Positions 18,959 to 30,256 of a DNA stretch of 64,000 nucleotides are shown here, piece by piece (position 1 is the first letter of the stretch; the number at the start of each line of letters is the position of its first letter). The DNA is taken from the NCBI GenBank assembly GCA_033060915.1, contig CM065387.1:26266501-26330500 (forward strand), read 5' to 3'. Under the pieces are notes generated by a model, which did no database searches, was not told the DNA's origin, and saw only the letters and a list, made by a program, of their open reading frames with translations. The translations under genes and the position numbers were made by a program. The DNA is from Euryodendron excelsum. Lineage: Eukaryota; Streptophyta; Magnoliopsida; Ericales; Pentaphylacaceae.

Positions 18959-19338
18959 GACATAAGGAAACTAGGGCAGCAGATCAGAACAAAAGGTCGT
19001 ACAACGGAGCTCAAGCAGAGAAGAAACAGTTGTGACGCAACCATCAAGAAAAGTAGGTTCTATAATGTCAGTTGAACCATCCCAAAGACCTAGGAGGAAG
19101 CCATACTCACGTGAAGTAGGGGCAAGCTCACATCCCCCAAAACGGAAAAAAGACAAGTTAGGCAGCCAGAAGGAAACAACTATTGAAAATGAGCTGCACC
19201 GATAGGAGAGAATCTGTACAATCAAAGGACCAGTTAAAGATTCCCTGCTCATATGGAGGATAGTCGTCAAACCAAATCTGCAATCGACTCAAAATAACGT
19301 CATCCATCGTAAAAGTCAAAAGTGGAAAATCTCGTCAT
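18959..19338 (-). pseudogene. Antisense transposon gene remnant, plant-mobile-domain-like part
   Basis: The minus strand reads LTGPLIVQILSYRC, then FWLPNLSFF and RFGGCELAPTSREYGFLLGL. This resembles the FW-DP..FRFG..EL.PT.EEY..LLG signature shared by plant mobile domain proteins and Tat/Ogre-type ORFs. The sequence continues, once the Athila-type insertion is removed, into 33,519-33,720. It is truncated at 18,958 by a GL LTR and carries stops and frame changes. Family assignment rests on this one signature. Confidence 0.4.
19334..19338. repeat. Target-site duplication GTCAT, left copy
   Basis: GTCAT immediately left of the 5' LTR. The same five bases follow the 3' LTR at 33,519-33,523. Confidence 0.8.
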
Positions 19339-20782
19339 TGATTATGTTTCAAAAGTGCAATTATAATGCCTTAATTATTACTTTGTTAGTATTAGTTTAT
19401 GAGTATATATGTCTTTTTAGTTATTTTTTTATATTAATTGAGTTTATAATGCTTTATGTAGGTTTTAAGCTTAAATGGAGTGATTTTTGAATGCAAAATG
19501 ATCATAGGTTTCAAGAGGTTGTTGTCAAGGTACAAGCTGCCGAAACTGTGGTACAAGCTGCTGAAGCACGCAGAGCTGAAACTTTGAAGGCCCATATCTT
19601 GCGAACCAGGAAGGTTATTCAGCCCCGTAATATGTTGATTTTATATAACTTTTCGAGACCTACAACTTTCATGAAGTGACCCAGCCCATCTGAGCACTCT
19701 GTAGAAGTCGTCCGTACGACTGACGACGAGATAGATAGATTTATTCACTTTTTAGTTAGATAGAGATTAGGAAGTAGTAGAATAGGTTTAGGAGTTCTAT
19801 GTTCTGAAGGAGAAGAAGATTTCTAGGGTTTTTCTAGGGTTTGGAAGGAGGAATCATCCAACCTTTGGAGGCTACGAATCTTTTCATCTTTCAAGGGAGC
19901 ATCTTTAATCTTTAGTTTTTATCTTCAGTTTTATTTCTTGTTTTTATTGTGAATTTCATATTATATTTCTTTAATGCATTGTTTTATTTCTTCAGTTACT
20001 ATTTCCATTCTTGCAATCTTTATCATATTTTTCAGTAGCTAAATCCGGTCTTGGTATGGGTTGAGAAAGTAACTAGGTTACAGGTAGAGATTCAAGATAG
20101 TATTCATTTTACAAGATTTTAAGAACTTGGTTCAAGATTCATTTTTTTGCCCATGAATAACTTCAAAAATAATATTGTTGATCATATCTAGCCATGTATG
20201 TATAGACTGATTTGTAAGTAGGGATACGTATACCTAAAATTTCTGATAAGGATATTGATTATAACTGTATATATATTCCTATTAAGAGTACTTTAGAAAT
20301 CTACTGTTTTTTATTAAGCCTCAAACATACTTTGTAGACAGGTTTATAAACTGGGACAGGTATGAATGGGACCCTGGTATGAACACTAGTAAATAACTGA
20401 ATATCAACTCTAAAAGGGTAATCGAATCTTGAATTTCTTTAATCCAAACTATCTTGGGAACCTACCTGCAGGCCTATTACTGAATCAAACCCCGCCAAGA
20501 CCTTTTATCATATTTGAACAAATTCTTAAAAATTAGTTTAATTTTATTGTCTGATAACTTAGATCAACCATCTCCAACAATTAATTTTTATTTTCTTTTT
20601 GGAAGCTGTCCTACAATTTTAATTGATTCTGAGTTCATTGTTATTTTGTCTTGATTGCAGACCTTACTCATAAAGTTTATTTCTTGTGTTCCTTGTGGAT
20701 CGATCTCGGACTTACCGAGATATTATTACTGCATCGCAACCGTACACTGGCGGATATAAATTGCACTATTCAGGAGCGATTA
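19339..20782 (+). repeat. Athila-type 5' LTR
   Basis: 1,444 bp, begins TGATTATG and pairs along its length with 32,097-33,518. It contains an extra partial duplication of GTACAAGCTGCTGAA (19,530-19,565) absent from the 3' LTR. The right end is set where similarity to the 3' LTR stops, just before the primer site. Confidence 0.88.
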
Positions 20783-20787
20783 GTTTT

Positions 20788-20805
20788 TGGTGCCGTTGCC
20801 GGGGA
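20788..20805 (+). promoter_or_regulatory. Primer-binding site
   Basis: TGGTGCCGTTGCCGGGGA lies 5 bases after the LTR. It is one base off the TGGCGCCGTTGCCGGGGA box typical of Athila and related elements, usually assigned to tRNA-Asp. Confidence 0.75.
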
Positions 20806-21239
20806 CCATTACAAAGCAAATAAGCTAAGGTAAGAAAAACAAACAGGGCAAAAAATAAAAATATACAAGAACAAAAACAAAGCAAACGAACTCGAGATGA
20901 ATTGATTCCTGTAGAAACAGTTTCACCATCAAACTACAACAATAAGGAAATTTAATCGCTCAATTGGGTAACTTCGTTTCATCCCTACTATCTGTGAGCA
21001 TATTAGATTTTCTTTTCTTTATTTTACTAGTTTCTTTTAGATAAATTATATATTTGTTTAGTGGAGGTTTAGGGTTTAATTGCAAATTGATGGCTATTTT
21101 ATGTGGAGATTGCTGGTTCGGTTGGAAATTTAAATTAAATATTGTTCATCTCTATTTCACTGTTGTGGCAGATTGGTGCATTTATGTGCATTACATTGCA
21201 TGTCAGTTTGGCAGAGCTATAGTTCAGGTAGACTTTTAA

Positions 21240-22924
21240 GAGCAGCCCCACCTGTTTACGCCACTAGATCTAGAGCTCTTCCCGTTACTAGACCAATACC
21301 TATAGACTTTGACATGGCCCACTTACTGGGTGATGATGGGAATATAGACGGGGGTAATAACATGCAACCCCCATAACCCCAGGTACCTGCACCACCACAG
21401 AGAACTATGAGAGATTATTTAAATCCACCAAGACAGACTCCAAACTCTTGCATTATATTACCTCTTGACCAAAATGCATTCCATCTTAAGTCAGGTATCA
21501 TGCAATTAATCACACATTTTCACCAGATGGATTCTGAAAATCCATATACCCATCTTAAAGCGTTTGAAGAAGTCTGTAATATGTGTTTTGATAATACGTG
21601 CTCTGTCGAGACCATTCGTCTCAAATTGTTTCCATTCTCGTTAAAGGATAAAGCTAAAATTTGGTTAAATTCTTTAAGGTTGAGGTCTATTCCATCATGG
21701 GATGTTCTTTAGGCTGAGTTTCTAAAAAAGTTCTTTCCTGAGCATCGCATAGAGGCGATTCGTCGCCAAATTTCACAGTTCACTCCCTTTGAAAATGAAA
21801 CATTTTACCATAGTTGAGAGAGATATAAAGAACTTTTGAATTCATGTCCTCATCATGGACAAGACCCATGTAGGTTGGTTAGTACTTTCTTTTCTGCCTT
21901 GACTCCCTAACTCAAAAGGTTTGTGGAGACAATGTGCAATGGTTCTTTCTATGATAAATCTCTAGAAGAAGCCTATGACTTCTTTGACTTTCTAGCTAAT
22001 AACGCGAGAGATTGGGACACCACAGGGACTAAAAATCCCGAGACTAGAAACAACTTAAGGACAGGCACCATATATCCATTAAGGCATTTAGAAGAGGACA
22101 ATTCAAAGATAGCCACATTGACTAAGCGATTAGAGGCCCTAGAAATGAAAAAAATTGCAGCAGTTGAGAGTGAAACCTAAGTTAATTGTAGTGTGTGTGA
22201 TAGTAATGAGCATAGGACAAATCTTTGTTTCACAATTCCAGCCTTTAGGGAAGTGTTGCATGGTCAAGTAAATGCTATTGCCCCTTATAGTAAACCACTA
22301 CAGGCCCCACAAGAACAAGGAAACCCATATACACCTACATATAACCCAGGGTGGACGAACCATCCCAACTTCAGTTGAAGGAATGATGGTAACTCAGCAC
22401 CCCAACATTGTCAACATCCACAACAATTTAATGGCCCCCCTAATTAATACCAAGCACATGGTCAACAATTTTCAACACTAGTAACAAACGTGTATAGGTC
22501 ACCTCCTCTAAAACCTATAGAGGATCCTTTGATCCAATTCATACACGTACAACAAGCAACTAATGCTAGCCTTAATAAATCTATCGAAGAGTTAAAGACT
22601 TTGTTTGCTCAATCACTAACCAAAGAGAAAGGCACATTCCCTGCTCAACCACTACCTAACCTTAATAAGCAAGCTTATGTTGTAGAGATAAATCCAAACC
22701 CGCCAAATCATGAGCAAGTTCAAGCAGTAACCACCTTAAGGAGCAGAAAAGCCATAGATAAAACTATTCCAAATAAAGAGACTGCACCTAGGGAGGACAC
22801 TAGCGAGAGGGTACAAAAAACATCAGAAGAGGATAAAGACAATCCTAAAATGGTAGTGGAGGAGTTAGGAAAGAAGTCTAGGGAAGATGAGTCTAGGGAT
22901 AAATCTGCGGACATCGACAAATAG
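21240..22924 (+). pseudogene. Athila-type gag
   Basis: Capsid-type polyprotein region. The conserved gag core (ENPYTHLKAFEEVCNM, IRLKLFPFSLKDKAKIWLN, then EFLKKFFPEHR) lies at 21,535-21,750 and is followed by a zinc knuckle CSVCDSNEHRTNLC (CX2CX4HX4C) near 22,188-22,230. A charged Lys/Glu-rich linker runs to 22,924. Stops interrupt it after WDVL (TAG), FYHS (TGA), LTP (TAA), ESET (TAA) and at 22,922. Most look like Gln or Trp codons changed by one transition. Not translatable as one protein. Confidence 0.85.
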
Positions 22925-22927
22925 GAT

Positions 22928-23788
22928 TTGTCACGTGTTCCATTTCCTCATAGATTAGCCAAACCGAAGCAAGAACTAATAAATTCTAAAATTTATGAGA
23001 TATTCAAGCAAGTGAAAATCAATATTCCATTCGTAGATGCTATTAAGCAGATCCCTTCATATGCAAAGTTCTTAAAGGACTTGTGCACCATTAAGAGACG
23101 GCTCACAGTGAGAGAAGCCTCTTTTCTGAACCAAGAAGCTAGAGAGGTTCTACAAGTAAATCTTCCACCAAAATATAAGGACCCGGGGAGTCCGACCATT
23201 CCATGCATAATTGGAGATCATAGGGTTGATAATGCTTTGCTAGATCTAGGATCTAGTGTGAACTTGCTGCCTTTTTCTGTTTATCAACAGTTAGGGTTAG
23301 GAGAGTTGAAACCTACTAGAATCACCCTTTAATTAGCTGATCATTCGATTACGATCCCTAGGGGCATGGTGGAAGATGTGCTTATCCAAGCGGATAAATT
23401 CTACTTCCCGGTTGATTTTGTAGCGTTAGACACCGTGGGGAACTCAAATGATCATTCTCCTATCTCAGTCATTTTAGGTCATCCTTTTCTAGCAACATCC
23501 AATGCTATTATTCATTGTAGGGGTAGGGAGTTAAACTTATCTTTTGGAAACATGACTGTAGATATGAACATCTTCCATGCGGGTAAGAAACCGGGAGAGT
23601 GTGAAGACATCAAGGAGATTAGCATGATAGATATTCTAGTACAAGAACATTTTAATAGAGAATTCTTGATAGATCCACTTAAGAGAGCCTTAATTCAGAA
23701 CGAGCAAATAGAGTGTTTAGAAGAAACAGTGATAAATGAGAAAGCAGTAGAGTGCGTTCCTGCTATGTCTGTGAGTCATTGGACCTAA
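22928..23788 (+). pseudogene. Athila-type aspartic protease region
   Basis: Retropepsin-type domain with active-site segment ALLDLGSSVNLLP. The Leu in D-L-G in place of Thr/Ser is normal for Athila. The later ILGHPFLATSNAIIHC is the second conserved half. A TAA after RITL splits the domain (a likely Gln codon, C-to-T) and a stop ends the frame at 23,788. Confidence 0.85.
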
Positions 23789-23836
23789 TGTGTTGAGCCA
23801 TTAGGGCTCAGTGCTTGTAAACCTGAATCATCAGAA

Positions 23837-25394
23837 GTGAAAGCTCCTATTCCGGAGCGAAAGCCATTGCCATCTACTCTTAAATATATATTTTTAGGCG
23901 ATGGTGAATCTTACCAAGTAGTGATATCTTCTAGCCTGTTTGAAGGCCAAGAGGATCAATTGAAGAAAGTGCTTTTAAAGCACCCCAAAGCCATAGGGTG
24001 GTCAATTGCTGATTTACATGGTATTAGCCCATTAGTTTGCACACATCGCATATACTTAGAGGAAGAGGCTAAACCTGTTCGCCAAATGCAAAGGCGATTG
24101 AACCCGAATATGAAAGAAGTAGTTAGAGGAGAAGTTTTGAAACTTCTCAATGCGGGTATTATTTACCCAATAGCAGACTCTAGGTGGGTGAGCCCTACCC
24201 AAGTGGTCCCTAAAAAGTCTGAAGTAACAATGGTGAAAAATGACAAAGATGAATTAGTACCAACTAGGATCCAGACAGGATGGCGCATGTGCATCGACTA
24301 TAGACGTCTCAATGTCGTCACCACCAAAGACCATTTTCCATTACCATTCCTTGATCAAGTCATAGAGTGTGTGTCGGGTAGAGCTTATTATTGTTTTTTG
24401 GATGGGTACTCGGGCTACAATCAAATTGAAATAGTCCCAGAAGATCAAGATAAAACTACATTTACTTGTCCTTTTGGCACATATGCTTATAGAAGAATGC
24501 CTTTGAGCTTGTGTAACGCACCGGCCACTTTCCAAAGATGCATTATGAGCTTATTTAGTGATATGGTAGAAAGAATCTTGGAAGTTTTTATGGACGATTT
24601 TTCTGTTTATGGGAACACCTATGACCAATGCCTAGAAAATTTGAAAAAAGTTTTGAAAAGATGTAAAGAAACCAGTTTGGTCCTTAATTGGGAGAAGTGT
24701 CATTTTATGGTGACACAAGGGATAGTATTAGGACACATAATTTCAAATAAAGGGATAGAAGTTGACAAAGCTAAGATTGAACTTATTTAGAACCTTCCAC
24801 CCCCTACAAATGTTAAAGATGTCTGTTCATTTTTAGGGCACACCGGGTTTTATCGACGATTCATTCCAGGTTTTAGTGCTATTTCTCGTCCTATGTGTTA
24901 TTTGTTATCCACGGATGTTCCATTCAAATGGACATCCCCTTGCCAACAAGCTTTTGACAAGATAAAAGGGCTCTTGACCACTGCACCCATCATGCAAGCC
25001 CCCGATTGGTCTTTACCTTTCGAACTCATGTGTGATGCGAGTGACTTCGCTGTAGGGGCGGTACTTGGTCAGAGAAAGGACAAGAAACCATATGCCATCT
25101 ATTATGCTAGTAAAAATTTAAATAATGCACAAATGAACTACACTACCATCGAGAAAGAAATTCTTGTTGTGGTCTTTGCGCTTGATAAGTTTAGATCTTA
25201 CTTAGTCGGATCACTTGTCAGAGTTTATACAGATCATGCCGCACTTAAGTACTTGCTCACTAAGCCAGATGTTAAGCCACGACTACTTCGGTGGATTTTA
25301 CTCCTTCAAGAGTTTCATATAGAAATTAGGGACAAAAAAGGGGGTAGAAAACGTGGTAGCTGATCACTTGTCTTGCCTCCCCGTTGATGGCTGA
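23837..25394 (+). pseudogene. Athila-type reverse transcriptase and RNase H
   Basis: RT from about 23,840. Conserved blocks are GWRMCIDYRRLN, FLDGYSGYNQI, and the catalytic FMDDFSVYG with ATG-GAC-GAT at 24,590-24,598 intact. The connection ([16 protein letters not shown]) and RNase H ([29 protein letters not shown]) follow, with the acidic residues retained. A TAG after IELI near 24,790 and a frameshift near 25,340, before the ADHLS motif, disable the polyprotein. Confidence 0.92.
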
Positions 25395-25399
25395 GATCA

Positions 25400-26771
25400 A
25401 GACAAATCTCCCATTTCGGAACATTTTCCTGATGAATAACTTTTCTCCATCTAGTCTGTTACTCATACTAATACCCCTTGGTTTGCAGATGTAGCTAATT
25501 ACTTGGCTTCAGATAAGATTCCATCTCAATGGTCATCCAATGATAAAAAGAAATTTTTTTCGAAATGTTGGAGTTTTCATGTGGGATGACCCATACCTTT
25601 ATAAGTATTGCTTTGATCAGGTGATTCGACGTTGTGTACCTGATAATGAATTCCAATCCATAATTAGTTTTTGCCACTCATATGATTGTGGTGGACATTT
25701 CTCCACCAAGCAAACAATTGCCAAAGTCCTCCAATGTGGATTTTATTGGCCCACTATGTTTAAAAATGTCCATACTTTTTGTACTACTTGTGATAGATGT
25801 CAAAGACTAGGCACTCTCACTAGAAGAAATATGATGCCCTTGAATCCTATAACTGTCATAGAAATATTTGATTGTTGGGGCATCGACTTTATGGGGCTGT
25901 TTCCTAGTTCTTTTGGGCATTTATACATTTTAGTGGGTATTGATTATGCATCTAAGTGGGTAGAGACAGTAGCATCCCGTATAAATGATCACTCAGTAGT
26001 GATTAAATTTCTAAAAGAAAACATTTTTTTCATATTTGGGATGCCGCGTGCTATTATAAGTGATGGTGGAACCCACTTCTATAATAGATCCATTGGAGTC
26101 CTGATGCGCAGATATGGCGTGCTCCATAAAGTCGGAATGCCCTATCACTCACAAACCAATGGCCAAGTCGAACTCGCCAATAGGGAAATAAAACATATTT
26201 TAGAAAAAACTGTAAACCCCAACTGCAAGGATTGGTCCTTAAGGTTGGTGGATGCACTTTGGCTTATCAGACTGCATACAAAATACAGTTAGGCATGTCA
26301 CCCTATCGGCTCGTTTATGACAAAGCTTGCCATTTACCCGTTGAGGTTCAACACAAAGCTTATTGGGCCATTAGGCAAATGAATGAAAACCTCAACGTCG
26401 CTGGACATCATCGAAAACTTCAACTCTCAGAGTTGGATGAAATACGTAATGACGTGTATGAAAATGCGCGAATTGCTAAGGCAAAGATGAAAGTTCTTCA
26501 CGACCAACACATTTCTCGAAAATCTTTTGATATTGGTCAAAAGGTCCTTCTGTACAACACCCGGTTACATTTGTTTCTCAGAAAGTTACGTAGTAAATGG
26601 TCAGGACCTTATATAGTGAAGGCTGTCCACGAGAATGGGGTCATTGAAATTCGAAACCCCACAAATGACAATCAATTCACAGTCAATGGCCATCGGCTAA
26701 AACAGTATGTTGAGAATTTTGTGGCAGAAATAGAGACATTACGTCTCGAAGATCCTCCTCCATTAGAGTAA
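25400..26771 (+). pseudogene. Athila-type integrase
   Basis: Zinc-binding N-terminus with paired His and CTTCDRC near 25,690-25,800. The catalytic core has Asp in WGIDFMG, Asp in IISDGGTHF and Glu in GQVELANREI, so DDE is retained. A frameshift near 26,255-26,290 separates it from the C-terminal domain, which ends RLEDPPPLE at 26,771. The C-terminal GPYIVKAVHENGVIEI resembles the usual GPF fold. No chromodomain. Confidence 0.9.
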
Positions 26772-26913
26772 TATCCAGAGAGGTAATCGTGTATAGTAGT
26801 GTTGTTGTATTTGTTTTTCTATTTTTGTAATCACTAGTGCACCTTTCATCACTAAGTGTGTGGCCTTCTTTTTCCTCTAGCGTCCATTGAGGGCAATGTG
26901 CAAATTAAGTTTG

Positions 26914-26915
<2 letters not shown>

Positions 26916-26949
<34 letters not shown>
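26916..26949 (+). repeat. (GA)n after an internal G-rich tract
   Basis: AAGTTTGGGG followed by about 17 GA units, just 3' of pol. A G-rich AAGTTTGGGG tract at this place is common in Athila relatives and may act as a second plus-strand primer. Confidence 0.8.
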
Positions 26950-26951
<2 letters not shown>

Positions 26952-27044
26952 ATTCTTGTGATGAATTGCACACTATGTTTATTTCTCAAAAAAAAAAAAA
27001 ACTATGTTTATTTCTCTTAAAGAAAAAAAAGTATTCGAAAATAC

Positions 27045-27640
27045 TGGCTGTCTGGACACCCTCAAGGCCTGTTCAGACGCCTTTTTACACTTAGAATTTT
27101 TTTTAGTAGTCGAAGAACACAGGCACTGGCCATCCAGACTCCTTTGAGGGGCCGTCCGGACACCTTTCGTGACTTAGAAAAATTTCCAAGCAGGGCCACT
27201 GGCCGTCTGGACACCTCCTAACACTTAGAAAAAATTTTAAGTTTGAGTTGCAAGGCTACTAGCCGTCCGGACACCTCCCAACACTTAGAGAAAATTTTAA
27301 GTTTGAGTTGCAAGGCTACTGGCCGTCCAAATGCCCCGTCCGGACGCCTTTCGTGCCTTGGAAAACTTTTATGTCGATTGTGACAAGCTCACTGGCCGTC
27401 CAGACGCCACTAACAGACCGTTCAGATGCATGATCCCCGTCCAGACGCCCTTATTTTCCCGTCTGGACGCCCCTATTTAAGTCGAACGGCATTGTTTTGG
27501 ACCCCGTCTGGACGCCCTCTGAGGGGCCGTCCGGACGCCCCTGCGTTTTTATAAAATCTCCGAATTTCTCCGTTTTGTCCCATTCGCACACCACAAAATT
27601 CCTGTTTTAGAGAGAGGGAGAGCGTCTGGACGAGGCAACG
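27045..27640 (+). repeat. Interspersed palindrome-core repeats (GTCCGGACGCC family)
   Basis: About fifteen copies in 600 bp of a motif close to CCGTCCGGACGCC, whose TCCGGA/TCTGGA/TCCAGA core is palindromic or nearly so, at irregular spacing. Two longer units of about 60 bp near 27,190-27,320 repeat almost exactly. The segment lies between pol and the first post-pol ORF and has no open frame. Confidence 0.85.
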
Positions 27641-27833
27641 AAGTCCTACCAGTTTAAAGAGTCGTTATCCTCCAATTTCGTGCCTTTTCGTCTTCCAAGG
27701 TAACAACGCAACCTCTCCTTTCCCTTTTCAAAGTGTTTTCTTTAATATTTATGCTTAGTTAGGATTGGGATTTGCGCTTTAATTGTGATGGTGTGGTGGT
27801 GTTTGTTGCGATTTGTTTTGTGAAGTTATTTTG
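27546..27833 (+). promoter_or_regulatory. Possible internal promoter and leader for the post-pol ORF
   Basis: A TATA-like TTTTTATAAAATC (about 27,545-27,557) is followed by a GA-rich leader and a potential splice donor CCAAG|GTAACA near 27,700, ahead of the ATG at 27,834. It could drive a subgenomic transcript. No direct evidence. Confidence 0.3.
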
Positions 27834-28919
27834 ATGGCACCGAAAGGAAGTAAAAAATCTTCAAAAAAATCTTTGGCCATAGAACTCTTTGAACCCGACC
27901 ATTCTTCAGACTATGACCCAAAAATTTTCATCGGTCATCAAGCCTTTTTGGACTTTAGGAAAACTTGGGCGAGTAAAGCTGCGGCCGTAGAGCGAAACAT
28001 AGAACTGTGGAATTTTGGGGGTGGGTTTGCTTTAGAAGCCGAATTTGAGAGGCGAGGTTGGAATGATCTAGCTGCCTATAGGGGGGAACACATTTTAACC
28101 CTTTGTGCGGAACTTATGACTAATATTCGAGTGGCGGACAAAAATGAGGGTCATGAGAGGTTAGTGACTTGGGTGAGAGGGAGAGACTTAGTAATTACCC
28201 CGGCCACCTTTTGTCGTCATTATGGGCTTAGGCGTGAACTTAACGCCGAGTTTGCCATGGGGTTGGGACTCCGAGCCTCACTGAGATGGCACGGGAAATT
28301 TTAGAAGATGATCAGCCTTGGGTTGAGGGGAAGACCCAATGTGAAAAGAAGTTTTTAAAACTAAGGTACCTTCCATTTTTTCTCTTCTCATGCCATAGTT
28401 TATTACCCCAAGCCCGTTATTCCCAGGTCAGCCTAGCCCGAGCCTAGCTAATGTGGGCCATTGGAACCCAAAAGACCATAGACTTGCCGAGGTATATGTT
28501 CCTCCAGCTTTATCATGACGCCACCAATATCACCCGAGGGGACAACATTCCATTTGTGTGTATGCTTACCTCCCTGATCCTTGAGTCTAGAGTCTATCCA
28601 CTTTCATTTTTTTCACAAAAAACTTCCATGCGTGCCATCAATATGACTTCTATTCACAAGTCTGAAGCACAATATAGGAGTCACAAGAAGAAGAGGGCTG
28701 AGGATGATGATGAAGAGGGAGAAGGAGGACCATTGGCTGAGGGAAGTGGCCGTACAGTCTTCATTGGATAAGGTAGTAGAGATGTTGGAGTTGCAGGCAC
28801 TTACGCAGCAACACCACACCCAGATTTTGGAGGCTCAAGCCAATGCCTTTGGGACTTTTCAAATGGAGGTTTATGGCTGGTTTGATCGGATTGACAAGGA
28901 GCAGAAGCAGCATAGCTAG
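27834..28919 (+). pseudogene. Athila-type post-pol ORF 1 (plant transposon protein domain)
   Basis: Starts MAPKGSKKSSKK, the better start since the upstream ATG at 27,813 adds only seven residues. It then reads FERRGWNDLAAYRGEHILTL, WVRGRDLVITPATFCRHYGL and, after a frameshift near 28,290, IDLPRYMFLQL and PFVCMLTSLILES. A Glu-rich segment and a C-terminal Gln/Glu helix end at 28,919. RGW followed by V.VRG..V.....I...YGL is the layout of the putative plant transposon protein domain that occupies the env position of Athila elements. I see no signal peptide or membrane span. Broken by a frameshift and a TAG near 28,448. Confidence 0.65.
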
Positions 28920-29363
28920 GCTATTGAGGAGCTACAGAGAGAGATTTTCCATTCGGTGTGGGATCTGTCCACTGATATGTAGTGGATAGTGTTTACTTGA
29001 GTTTAGATCATAAGCATTTTGGATTATTGTATAACTGATCTATAACTCTTATGTCTTTTCTGTTTGGATGTTATGTTTATGTTTATGAGTTTAGATTGTG
29101 CGTCACGTTGTGGCGGTCTAAAACTCTATTTTAGTTAGAACTGTTTGTGTTAGTTTTTGTTTATTTATTTATGTTAATGGAGTACTGTTATCTTAATTTA
29201 TGTTATGTCATTCCTTTTATTTATTGTATTTTGTTTATTCATTTTTATAAGTTTTCTTAAGAACAAGACAAATAAAGCAATCTCAATAACCATGTCACTC
29301 AAAAGAAGTAAAAACAAATCACCACAGGGAATCAAATAATTCGCTAACTCTCGAGAGAGGGAT

Positions 29364-30256
29364 ATGTACCTGAACTGGTTTCAGGGGCGGCAAGTGTTGA
29401 TTGAACGTCGAGTGCAACTTTTAGATTTTGCTGATAGGTTTTTGAAATCTGCATTCAAACAGAGAGGTTGGCTTCCGATGTTAACGAGAGAAGGCCCGGT
29501 GAACATTGACATGGTGCGAGAATTTTATGCCTATTCAAGCGTGTTTGAGACACCCGAACTCTCCATTTAATTCAAAGTGAGAGGACACGTGATCTCTATT
29601 GCAGCGAATGATATTTTTGAACTTCTAACCTTGCCACAGGTTCCAAGGCCGAATTTTAAGCTATTTGAAGGAAATTCACCTCCCATTGATGTGCTTTGCG
29701 CGTAATTACAGAAAATACCATCAGTGGGTCATCATTCTATCATACCCGTGTCGTCCTTAAAAGGGAGTACCGGTTATTGAATTTGATTCTCTTCTCAAAT
29801 ATTCTCCCTGAGGTGGATTCAAATGTTGTAGTAGATCACTATAGGTGTTTTTGGTTGTACATTATCGGTAAAGGGTATACGATTGATCTGCCTACTATGA
29901 TGCTGACTGTTATGAGGGAAGCATGCTATTCATCTGGCAGGCTACCCTATGGGTTGTTCGTTATCCAACTTTTGGAGCAGGTTGGAGTGCCTACATTGCC
30001 TTCAGACACCATTGCACATTCGGGACATCCGTTATCCGGTTTGGATGTTTTGAGTTCCCGAGCACTTTAGCAGAGTGACTTACCCACCTTGATTCCATGA
30101 CAGCAACAACCTGCCATGTCCATTCCATTCGCAACTGTTGAATCCTTGCAAAGGCAAATTTCTAAGTTGAAGGCGGAGGTGGATTCACTGAAGAGTCACA
30201 CTTCGATGGTTGCGACTTCAAAGGCTCCAGAGCATGGTCCTACCCGTTTGTCTTAG
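29364..30256 (+). pseudogene. Athila-type post-pol ORF 2, paralogue of ORF 1
   Basis: Same domain order as the preceding ORF: AFKQRGWLPML, MVREFYAYSSVF, FKVRGHVISIAANDIFELL, then after stops TIDLPTMMLTVMREA and GLFVIQLLEQVGVP. A C-terminal heptad-like helix (SLQRQISKLKAEVDSL) ends with a TAG at 30,256. Stops occur after ELSI (29,570) and VLCA (29,703). Its match to ORF 1 is at the level of the motif plan, so the duplication is old. Confidence 0.6.

Noticed and set aside
22720..23208. Minus-strand Ser/Leu-rich frames over gag and protease
   Set aside because: Antisense shadows of the Lys/Glu-rich gag linker.
27045..27640. CRISPR-like array of palindromic repeats
   Set aside because: Spacing is irregular, repeats vary, and it lies within a plant retrotransposon; not a CRISPR.
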